Positions 17,510 to 24,516 of a DNA stretch of 64,000 nt are shown in pieces. The DNA is from an uncultured Actinomycetes bacterium (lineage in GTDB: Bacteria; Actinomycetota; Acidimicrobiia; Acidimicrobiales; RAAP-2), in NCBI GenBank assembly GCA_903875425.1, contig CAIQWC010000012.1, positions 62,001-126,000 on the forward strand, given 5' to 3'. Each line of letters starts with the position of its first letter. Within the stretch, counting starts at the first letter, position 1. A model generated the notes under the pieces. That model was given only the letters and a program-made list of their open reading frames with translations. It made no database searches and was not told the origin of the DNA. The position numbers were made by a program, and so were the translations under genes.

Positions 17510-18211
17510 ATGGCACTGCAATTAGGGCGAGACATCAAGGCAATCAAAGATCGAGATCCCGCTGCTCGATCTTGGGTCGAGATCATCCTCGTCTATCCAG
17601 GACTGCATGCAGTCTGGTCCCATCGGCTCGCGCACTGGTTGTGGAATCACAAGCTGCGTTTTATCGCGCGCTTACTCTCATCCTTTGCGCGTCTTATCAC
17701 CTCAGTAGATATTCATCCTGGTGCGACGATCGGTTCGGGCCTCTTTATTGATCACGCCATCGGGGTCGTAATTGGTGAAACGACGATCATTGGCAACGAC
17801 GTCACGCTCTACCAAGGCGTCACGCTTGGTGGAACTAGCTTGGCCAAGGGGAAACGGCACCCGACTTTGGGCGATGGGGTCATTGTCGGCTCTGGCGCGA
17901 AGGTGCTCGGTCCTATTGCGGTAGGCGACGGTGCCCGAATCGGCGCCAACTCAGTGGTGGTTCGTGATGTACCCGAGGGAGCTGTGGTCGTTGGTGTTCC
18001 GGGCCAGGTGATCTCCCGTAGCCAGCCAGTGGTGGGCGCAACCGCCGTAGATGCGGATCAGTCGCTCTCCCCCGATCCCGTCGGTTCGAGCCTGCAAGCC
18101 TTGCTCGCGCGTATCGAGGAGCTAGAACAACTCGTCACGGGTTCCAAGGGTGCAGCCATCGTCGGACCCGCCGCCGACGGCCTCTGGAGAGGTGAGGACT
18201 TCTCGATCTAA
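17510..18211 (+). CDS. cysE: Serine O-acetyltransferase
   Basis: Acetylates serine for cysteine synthesis. It has 233 residues. A helical N-terminal domain (1-65) with the actinobacterial-length truncation is followed by the hexapeptide beta-helix: [24 protein letters not shown], then [12 protein letters not shown] and VVVGVPG. The last residues are EDFSI; a C-terminal Ile is what inserts into the CysK active site in the cysteine synthase complex, so complex formation is likely (inference). A 35-residue low-complexity spacer precedes the tail. Confidence 0.95.
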   Translation: MALQLGRDIKAIKDRDPAARSWVEIILVYPGLHAVWSHRLAHWLWNHKLRFIARLLSSFARLITSVDIHPGATIGSGLFIDHAIGVVIGETTIIGNDVTLYQGVTLGGTSLAKGKRHPTLGDGVIVGSGAKVLGPIAVGDGARIGANSVVVRDVPEGAVVVGVPGQVISRSQPVVGATAVDADQSLSPDPVGSSLQALLARIEELEQLVTGSKGAAIVGPAADGLWRGEDFSI

Positions 18212-18232
18212 GCCAGGAAACCGTCACCTGGT

Positions 18233-18254
18233 TTAGTTAACAAATACGAACTAA
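18233..18254 (+). promoter_or_regulatory. Inverted repeat TTAGTT-N10-AACTAA, candidate MFS operator
   Basis: Perfect six-base arms ten bases apart. With the -10 at 18271-18276 the right arm falls on the -35 region, so a bound TetR- or MarR-like repressor would block the exporter promoter. No such regulator gene is adjacent, so this rests on symmetry and place only. Confidence 0.35.
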
Positions 18255-18270
18255 TTCGCTCTTCTGCGGT

Positions 18271-18276
18271 TAACCT
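18271..18276 (+). promoter_or_regulatory. Leaderless -10 element of the MFS exporter (TAACCT)
   Basis: TAACCT, then CTCACC, then ATG 18283. The gap is pyrimidine-rich, so no Shine-Dalgarno pairing is possible there. Confidence 0.55.
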
Positions 18277-18282
18277 CTCACC

Positions 18283-19779
18283 ATGGGTTTTCGTAAATCG
18301 TCCACACGCCAGCCCCTCGAACCCCTCGGAAGAGACGTAACGAGGACCACCATCGTGGTGGTTATCGGAATGGTCATGGCCATTTTGGACACCACGATTG
18401 TGAACGTGGCGCTTGACCGTTTGGCCACCGATTTTCACACCAATATCTCGACAATCCAATGGGTAACCACTGGGTATCTCCTAGCGCTCGCCATCGTGAT
18501 CCCCTTGTCGGGTTGGGCGGTACATCGTATTGGCGCCAAACCTCTCTACCTTGGGGCTTTAGTAATTTTTGTGCTTGGTTCCATGCTGTGCGGAATGGCT
18601 TGGTCGGCGAGTTCGCTCATCGCCTTCAGGGTTATTCAAGGATTTGGAGGCGGCATGATTATGCCGGTCGGCCAAACACTGATGGCCCAAAGTGCGGGAC
18701 CTTCGAAAATGAATCGCGTGATGGCCGTAGCGGGCATCCCCACCATGCTCGGTCCAATCCTTGGCCCGGTTATCGGCGGACTCATCATTACGAATTTGTC
18801 ATGGCGCTGGATTTTCTTTGTGAATCTGCCTGTCGGTCTCATCGGTATCGCCTTGGCCATCAACTTGCTCAAGCCTTCAACGAGCGATAGAGACCATCGC
18901 TTCGATCTCCTCGGTTTTGCCCTACTCTCCCCTGGTTTGGCCATCTTGGTCTACGGACTGTCATCGGTGAATAACCCAGGAGGCTTCCTCAATCACACGG
19001 TCCTGTGGTGTCTCTCGCTTGGAGTGATCTTGACCGTGCTCTTCGTTCTGCGCTCGCTCAAGGCCCCGGAACCTTTGATTGATATGAGTCTTTTCCGAAA
19101 CCGCTATTTTTCCGTAGCGACCATGTGCTCATTTCTGCTTGGAGCCTCGCTCTATGGCACGTCGTTCCTCTTGCCGCTCTACTACCAGCTAGCCCGAGGC
19201 CAATCCGCGCTAGTGGCCGGTTTGATGATGGCTCCGCAAGGCGTCGGCGCCGCACTCATCCTCCGAAAGGGCGCGCTGTTAGCCGATAAGCACGGAGCGC
19301 GAAAGGTGGTGCCCTGGGGTATGGCCCTACTCGTTATCGGCACCTTTGCCTACACGCAGCAGACGGTGAACACGAGTTTTGTTCTCCTGGCGGTTTCCCT
19401 GTTTGTTCGGGGAATCGGTTTAGGGCTCGCCATGATGCCAGTGTTCTCAGCCGCCTTCCAAGGCCTTCGCCACGATCAAGTACCACGCGCTTCGACGGCG
19501 TCCAATATCATTCGCCAAGTTGGAGGTTCAATAGGTGTGGCGATTATGGCTGTTGTCCTTCAAGCTCAGATCAGTCGGGTTCTGCCTGACGCTCACGTAC
19601 ACGCCACGACGGGAGCCATTCCCTACGCCATCGGCGTGAAGCTAGCGCACGCGTTCGGCAACACCTTCTGGTGGTCACTCGCCCTCTGCGGTGTAGCGCT
19701 CATACCATCGCTATTTCTGCCTGATAACCCTACGGAAGCCGCACCAAAGGACGAGGGCGCTATTGCCATGGTCGAATAG
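18283..19779 (+). CDS. MFS exporter of the DHA2 (EmrB/QacA, 14-helix) family
   Basis: A proton-driven drug/metabolite exporter in the cytoplasmic membrane, 498 residues. AILDTTIVNVALDRL in helix 1 carries the DHA2 motif D1. GWAVHRIGAKPLYL after helix 2 is motif A. GPILGPVIGG in helix 5 is antiporter motif C. The hydrophobicity pattern fits 14 helices with a short C-terminal tail. The substrate is unknown. It is a single-gene unit between cysE and ppa. Confidence 0.9.
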   Translation: MGFRKSSTRQPLEPLGRDVTRTTIVVVIGMVMAILDTTIVNVALDRLATDFHTNISTIQWVTTGYLLALAIVIPLSGWAVHRIGAKPLYLGALVIFVLGSMLCGMAWSASSLIAFRVIQGFGGGMIMPVGQTLMAQSAGPSKMNRVMAVAGIPTMLGPILGPVIGGLIITNLSWRWIFFVNLPVGLIGIALAINLLKPSTSDRDHRFDLLGFALLSPGLAILVYGLSSVNNPGGFLNHTVLWCLSLGVILTVLFVLRSLKAPEPLIDMSLFRNRYFSVATMCSFLLGASLYGTSFLLPLYYQLARGQSALVAGLMMAPQGVGAALILRKGALLADKHGARKVVPWGMALLVIGTFAYTQQTVNTSFVLLAVSLFVRGIGLGLAMMPVFSAAFQGLRHDQVPRASTASNIIRQVGGSIGVAIMAVVLQAQISRVLPDAHVHATTGAIPYAIGVKLAHAFGNTFWWSLALCGVALIPSLFLPDNPTEAAPKDEGAIAMVE

Positions 19780-19840
19780 TGATCAGTGGGGGCTCTAGGG
19801 TAGTCAGATTCGAATTCCCATAAAAGCAATGGAGGGCGTT

Positions 19841-20335
19841 GTGGCCGGAGACAAGATCGAAGTAATCGTAGAGATTCCTCGAGGTTCTCGTAATAAGTAT
19901 GAATACGACCACGAGTCGGGTGCGATTAAGTTGGATCGTCGTCTCTACACGGCGATGGCCTACCCAGCTGATTACGGTTTCGTTCCCAACACACTCGGTG
20001 GTGACGGTGATCCACTCGACGCCCTCATCATCTTGGATGAACCAACCTTCCCAGGCTGCCACGTTGACGTCCGAATTGTGGGGGTGTACTTCATGGTCGA
20101 CGAGTCCGGGCCCGACGCAAAGTTGCTTTGCGTTCTCCATGGCGACGCCCGCTGGGAGCACGTCAAGGACCTCGAAGATCTCTCACCTCATCTCAGAGAA
20201 GAGATCGCTCACTTCTTCCGGGTATACAAAGATCTTGAACCGAATAAGTCCGCTGAGCCTGGTTACTTCGAAGGCCGCGACGCCGCCGTCAAAGAACTCA
20301 ATGAGTGCTTTGAACGTTTCACCACCACGCACTAG
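19841..20335 (+). CDS. ppa: Inorganic pyrophosphatase
   Basis: A soluble family I PPase that hydrolyses PPi with Mg2+ and so drives biosynthetic reactions. About 164 residues. IEIPRGSRNKYEYDHE-like N-terminus, the DGDPLDALI metal-binding core and HFFRVYKDLEPNK are all conserved. The start is GTG 19841, because GGAGGG ends four bases before it; an in-frame ATG at 19829 would place that sequence inside the gene. TAGGGT at 19797-19802 may be the -10. It converges with htrA, eight bases apart. Confidence 0.95.
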   Translation: MAGDKIEVIVEIPRGSRNKYEYDHESGAIKLDRRLYTAMAYPADYGFVPNTLGGDGDPLDALIILDEPTFPGCHVDVRIVGVYFMVDESGPDAKLLCVLHGDARWEHVKDLEDLSPHLREEIAHFFRVYKDLEPNKSAEPGYFEGRDAAVKELNECFERFTTTH

Positions 20336-20343
20336 ACCACGCG

Positions 20344-21516
20344 TCACGCATTGGGATTATGTCCCAAGATCACCGTCGTTACCGCGTGTTTCGTCGATGA
20401 CCAGTAAGTGATAGAGACTTTGTCTCCTGGCTTTTTTGCGTGAACGAGGTCTGTGAACTGCGACGCTGTGGTGACCTTGGTGCCGTCAAAGTTCGTGATC
20501 ACGTCGCCCGGGGCGAGGGGGCTCGAAGCAGCCGGTGTCCCCGGTCCTATGGCGAGGATGACCACGCCCACCACTGGGACAATGTGATACGTCGTGCGCA
20601 GCTGCTTGGTAAGGCTGGTGACTTCGACGCCCAAGAAGCCCGAATGTTTCGTTGGGAGTGACGTCCCTCCCCCTCTCAGTTTTGGTAACAGCGATTTGAT
20701 CTGCGCAGCAGGAATTGCGAACCCAATGTTCTGTGCCGATACGCCGTCACTACTTGTCGCCGCAACCGCGGTATTCATACCCACAACGTCACCGTTGGAG
20801 TCCAGCAAGGGTCCACCGGAGTTCCCCGGATTAATCGCTGCGTCAGTCTGAATGATGTTGGTGAGAGTTTCAGAGAACGAGGCGTTGCCAGCGGTTACCG
20901 TGCGACCGAGCGCCGAGATGATGCCTGAGGTGACCGTAGGCGTAGCAGCTTGTAATGCCAGCGCGTTACCAATGGCGACGACCGCGTCGCCGACGACCAG
21001 TTTGTTCGAGTCGGCGAAGTGCACCACGGGTAAGTTCTTGGCGCCGGTTATGTGTAAGAGCGCAACGTCATCTCCTGGTATCGCACCGATCAAGGTGGCG
21101 GCTTGCGAGTGCTTGGAACCAGATCTGGTGACGCGGATCGATCCCCCAGCTGCTGCTGCCGATATGACGTGATTATTGGTGATGACGTATCCGTCGCTCG
21201 AAATAATCATTCCGGTGCCCTGGTCCTCGCCGCCACCTGCTTTGACATCGATAGAGACCACGGTGGGCAAGACCGCTGCCACGAGTGTGGGAATAGGCGT
21301 TCCGTTTGGCAGGAGTGCTGATCCGGGACTTTGTCCTCTACTTGAGACCCAGCCGCCCAGGAGGCCGCCAATAATTGCTGCACTAATCACTGCGATACCA
21401 GTTCGTTTCCAAGCGAGCTTGGCCGGACTTGGTGATTCCGGGGCGTTGCGGTGGGGCTGTTCTCCCATCAGGGGAAAGTAAGCCTCAGGCGCGTCTGGTT
21501 CTACGGTAGGGGGCAC
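20344..21516 (-). CDS. HtrA/DegP-type membrane-anchored serine protease with PDZ domain
   Basis: A trypsin-like quality-control protease outside the membrane. It has 390 residues. One transmembrane helix spans about 38-57 after a cytoplasmic Pro-rich tail. The catalytic triad is H116 (TNNHVI), D150 (GDDVALLH) and S233 (GNSGGPL). The PDZ domain covers about 290-385 with GFLGVEV and APGDVITNFDG. Its GTG start has GGAG eight bases upstream. It stands as a single gene, and no two-component regulator is beside it. Confidence 0.92.
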   Translation of the reverse strand: MPPTVEPDAPEAYFPLMGEQPHRNAPESPSPAKLAWKRTGIAVISAAIIGGLLGGWVSSRGQSPGSALLPNGTPIPTLVAAVLPTVVSIDVKAGGGEDQGTGMIISSDGYVITNNHVISAAAAGGSIRVTRSGSKHSQAATLIGAIPGDDVALLHITGAKNLPVVHFADSNKLVVGDAVVAIGNALALQAATPTVTSGIISALGRTVTAGNASFSETLTNIIQTDAAINPGNSGGPLLDSNGDVVGMNTAVAATSSDGVSAQNIGFAIPAAQIKSLLPKLRGGGTSLPTKHSGFLGVEVTSLTKQLRTTYHIVPVVGVVILAIGPGTPAASSPLAPGDVITNFDGTKVTTASQFTDLVHAKKPGDKVSITYWSSTKHAVTTVILGHNPNA

Positions 21517-21619
21517 GATATCGCTCCGGATCTCAAGGAGAGGCTCCAGCCTAGGGCCCGAGTACCAGAATCGAGGTTCGGGCCGATCGGGCTTGCTTAG
21601 GCAGTAGATTGGTCAGTCC

Positions 21620-22858
21620 ATGACACGCCGCATTGACATCGATATCACCTCCAAACTGGATGACGACCGCTTCACGTGGCGCGCCTCGGGAGCCAAGGAG
21701 CCCCGCGGGACCCTGTCGGGTTCTCTCCTTCCTGGTCAGGTGAGCGCGGGAGTCACGATGCGTGCTGAGATCGAGGTCAGCATCGAGGGAGTAGAGGTTG
21801 TCAAACTCGACAGTATTGACAGCGCCGCAAAGCCCGCCAAAAAAGTTGAGACGATTGAACTCCTGGGGTCGGGTCGCGAACAAGCTGGCGTGACCTGGAC
21901 GCTCGAGGCCAAGAAGAAGGGTCGCCGCGACGGCGATCGCAAACCTCGTGGTGACGGTGAGCGCCGTCCAGCCCGCGCAGGCGATAGCCGCGACCGTGGC
22001 CCGCGCCCAGAAGGCGCTAATCGCTCCTCGAGTGAGCGTCGTCCTGGAGACCGCCGAGCGCAAGGAGACCGTCGCCCGCAGGGTCGTAGTCAGGGAGATC
22101 AATCAACCCTCCCCCAGTCAACCGAACATCGAAATCGCTTTCTCGCTGAACTGAGTTCTGAGAGTGTCCCTGTCGCTGAACAACTTCTTCGAGGTGGTAT
22201 GCCTGCGGTCCGCCAAGCCATTGCGGAGCAAGAGCGTGCTGGCGGACTTCCCGCACCCAGCGAAGCCATTGTGGCGATGGCCGAAAAATTACTTCCTGGC
22301 ACCTTGCTCGCAGCGTGGAAAGACCGTGCCGCGGCCGCTATCAGTGCTGGCAAGGAAACTCGTTTGCGTGATCTTCGAACCATCGTTTCCTCATCACGAT
22401 CGCTATCGCTGGATGAAGAAGCAAAGACCATGGCGAAGCAACTACGTGAGGCGCTTGATCATCGTTCCAAGGTTCTCTCGGACGAATGGCTTAGCCGCAT
22501 TACTACGGCCCTCGACGAACATCGCTACGTTGATGCCCTCAAGACTGCTGCTCGGACACCGGACCACGCCACGCGTCTCTCGGCGGAGGTAGCGACGCGT
22601 CTGGCTGACTCTGTTTCTGAGGCCATGACGCCCGAAACGCCTCCTCGAGAGTGGATGGCGATGCTTGATGCAGTGTGCGATACGCCGATTCGGCGCAACG
22701 TCAAGCCTGTCGGCATACCGGCCGAGACCGACGTCGAGACTGCTGCGCGAAATGCTGCGGGACTGGTACCGGCCTTGGCCAAGCTGCTGGGCCTCAGGAT
22801 TCCTCCCCCACCTCCGCGTCGGCCGGTTCGTGTGGAGCGTCGTTCAGAGCCATCGTAA
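21620..22858 (+). CDS. Unknown protein with Arg/Gly-rich linker
   Basis: I do not recognise a named family. It has 412 residues. An N-terminal beta-rich module (1-95) is followed by a very basic, disordered linker (about 100-165) full of RRDGDRKPRGDGERR-type runs, and by an all-helical C-terminal domain (175-395) with a Pro/Arg tail. The layout resembles RNA- or ribosome-associated proteins, but no catalytic motif is seen. TAGATT ends nine bases before the ATG. Its last 65 bases overlap the opposing GNAT gene. Clean codon use throughout supports a real gene. Confidence 0.75.
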   Translation: MTRRIDIDITSKLDDDRFTWRASGAKEPRGTLSGSLLPGQVSAGVTMRAEIEVSIEGVEVVKLDSIDSAAKPAKKVETIELLGSGREQAGVTWTLEAKKKGRRDGDRKPRGDGERRPARAGDSRDRGPRPEGANRSSSERRPGDRRAQGDRRPQGRSQGDQSTLPQSTEHRNRFLAELSSESVPVAEQLLRGGMPAVRQAIAEQERAGGLPAPSEAIVAMAEKLLPGTLLAAWKDRAAAAISAGKETRLRDLRTIVSSSRSLSLDEEAKTMAKQLREALDHRSKVLSDEWLSRITTALDEHRYVDALKTAARTPDHATRLSAEVATRLADSVSEAMTPETPPREWMAMLDAVCDTPIRRNVKPVGIPAETDVETAARNAAGLVPALAKLLGLRIPPPPPRRPVRVERRSEPS

Positions 22859-23285
22859 GTTTTCGGGCTTTAAGCCCGGCATTCTCACAGATCTGCTTCA
22901 TGGGCCGATCCCCGGGAAGTACGAGTACGTCAAAGGAGCGCGCGCCTTCGCGTCGAGCCGCGGCCAACACTTCTCGGAACAGCGCGGTACCGAGGCCCTC
23001 AGAACGCGCCTCAGGGCTCACGTAGATGCCCAAGTGTCCTCGGGTACCTTCTAGTCGCACCGTGCCCAGAAAGGCCCCTGAGCCGCTCTCAGGAGCGATA
23101 AAAACGAGAGATGCAAGCTCTCCGAGAAGACCGCGTGTGTTTTCTAGCGAGAGAAGCTCGATACCGCCGAACAGTTCCCTCACCAGGTCAGGACCACCCC
23201 TGCGATGTTCGAGTTCCTGGCGGGCGGTTTCTAGAAGTTCGGCGATGGCCTGAACTTGGTCGTCGGTGAGGTCTTCAACCTTCAC
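22794..23285 (-). CDS. GNAT-family N-acetyltransferase
   Basis: 163 residues with the acetyl-CoA fold. A helical N-terminus leads to strands with FLGTVRLEGTRGHLGIYVSPEARSEGLGTALFRE, whose R-x-x-G-x-G/A-like loop is 'RSEGLGTA', then DVLVLPGDRPMKQICENAGL. The substrate is unknown. Its GTG start overlaps the stop of the gene upstream, so it is the last gene of the DUF4193 operon. It converges on and overlaps the 412-residue gene by 65 bases. Confidence 0.8.
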   Translation of the reverse strand: MKVEDLTDDQVQAIAELLETARQELEHRRGGPDLVRELFGGIELLSLENTRGLLGELASLVFIAPESGSGAFLGTVRLEGTRGHLGIYVSPEARSEGLGTALFREVLAAARREGARSFDVLVLPGDRPMKQICENAGLKARKLTMALNDAPHEPADAEVGEES

Positions 23286-23788
23286 GACGTAGCCGAAGGT
23301 CCCAAGGTCTGAATCTTGCCCAGTATCGTCCGACGTGCCCTTCGAGAAGCCTCATAGGCGCGAATCCGCTGCCGTTCATCAGCCGAAAACGAATCGAGGA
23401 GGCTGACGACGTGAGAAGCGCTGAGCGAGTCGTAATCGGCGATGAGGTCATCGATCGCGGGAGCTACGGCAGACTCGCCGTCGACCGCCGTGTCGTTATT
23501 CGTTTGCTTTTGCGTCGCGTCGCTTTCGGGCGCTTTGCTCTCAGCGTCTTCGTGATTCCCGTCTGGCGTCGTGGTGCTCGCGAACATCGTCTTCAGCGAC
23601 GCTGCGGCGTAGGCAGTGGTTAGCTCGCCCAGTAATTTTGCACGGCGAGATTGCTCAGCAACGACCCTACGGGCGCGGTCCGAGAGCACCGCGCGTTCTT
23701 GAGTGTCGCTGAGAAGCATGCCAAGGGGCACCAAGAGTAGATCTCCAGCACAGGTTCCTAGATCGCGAGGTGAATCAGACGCAGTCAC
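23282..23788 (-). CDS. Small unknown protein with C-terminal DUF8129-like helical module
   Basis: 168 residues, function unknown. The N-terminal half (1-65) is helical with a hydrophobic start. A low-complexity acidic/Thr-rich linker (70-110) follows. The C-terminal 50 residues, from IDDLIADYDSLSASHVV to RRTILGKIQTL, resemble the short helical module (YD-L, then YE and RR-IL) at the ends of many actinobacterial proteins. It is translationally coupled on both sides (14-base overlap with DUF4193, GTGA overlap with GNAT). Confidence 0.7.
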   Translation of the reverse strand: MTASDSPRDLGTCAGDLLLVPLGMLLSDTQERAVLSDRARRVVAEQSRRAKLLGELTTAYAAASLKTMFASTTTPDGNHEDAESKAPESDATQKQTNNDTAVDGESAVAPAIDDLIADYDSLSASHVVSLLDSFSADERQRIRAYEASRRARRTILGKIQTLGPSATS

Positions 23789-24221
23789 GACAGAGTTCGC
23801 GCTTCTTATCGCTCAGCTGCTTAAAGCTCTTTACGAGGAAGCAACTTTTACAGACGAACTCATCGGCCTGCTTCGGCAGAACTCGTTCCATCCCTTCACC
23901 CGTGGGGTCTGGTTCGCTCGCATCAACATCGTCATCGGGATCGTCCACGACGAGGCGTTCCTTGAGGATCTCATCGAGACTGGCCTCAACATCGTCGGCG
24001 TCCAAGATGACATCATCTGCTTCGACAATCGGTTTCGCCACCGGAATTTCCAGGGAATCTTCATCATCATCGTCTACATCGACGACATCGTCCTCGGCAT
24101 CTTCATCAAGAACTACTTCAAGATCGTCATCGATCTCCTCGTCAATCTCTTCATCGAGATCCACGTCGAATTCCTGGTCTACTTCTTCTTCACTTTTGGC
24201 GTTGTTCTTACGCGGTGTCAT
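23775..24221 (-). CDS. DUF4193 zinc-ribbon protein with long acidic region
   Basis: 148 residues. The C-terminus has the DUF4193 signature RVLPKQADEFVCKSCFLVK with a second Cys pair in CRDC, a probable zinc ribbon. The first 100 residues are dominated by Asp and Glu, longer than the usual roughly 100-residue members. ATG 24221 is preferred because GAAGG lies five to six bases before it. The frame continues upstream to ATG 24326 with ordinary codon use, so a 183-residue form is possible. Function unknown; the family is largely actinobacterial. Confidence 0.8.
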   Translation of the reverse strand: MTPRKNNAKSEEEVDQEFDVDLDEEIDEEIDDDLEVVLDEDAEDDVVDVDDDDEDSLEIPVAKPIVEADDVILDADDVEASLDEILKERLVVDDPDDDVDASEPDPTGEGMERVLPKQADEFVCKSCFLVKSFKQLSDKKRELCRDCV

Positions 24222-24516
24222 CTTGCCTTCCGTATCGCTATCGGTGGCATCATAGACACGGAAAGGGGTCAGGCAGTGCATAGGCACACCTACGGGGAGT
24301 TCGACCCGGGAAGCCTTTGGTGCCATCGCTCCGTTCGCGTCCTTTCGGACACGTCCAGCCTCGACGTTCTCTACTCAGCCCCCCGGGCCAATTCTCAACC
24401 CGTACCCTTGAGAAGCCCTCGTGTCTCCACTCACACTTCCAAAGGAAACCCCGAGTATTACAAGGTATGGCGCCTTCGTCAAAGGCAAGACCAAGGGCAA
24501 AACCCGCGTGCTTGTG
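24222..24516. other. Intergenic region before the DUF4193 operon
   Basis: 295 bases between the ThyX-like gene and ATG 24221. Its part nearest the gene may be coding if the longer start at 24326 is used. The rest holds the inverted repeat listed separately. I see no tRNA, clear promoter or other gene. Confidence 0.4.
24392..24414. repeat. Inverted repeat TTCTCAA-N9-TTGAGAA
   Basis: Perfect seven-base arms around CCCGTACCC, which itself has mirrored C runs. There is no T-run after it in either direction. It could be a protein-binding site for the DUF4193 operon or a transcript-end stem after the ThyX-like gene. Confidence 0.4.

Noticed and set aside
18212-18236. Terminator after cysE
   Set aside because: CCAGG/CCTGG and AAACC/GGTTT arms exist but exclude each other, are only five bases long and have no proper T-run.
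19760-20161. Antisense frame over ppa
   Set aside because: ppa is conserved residue by residue on the plus strand.
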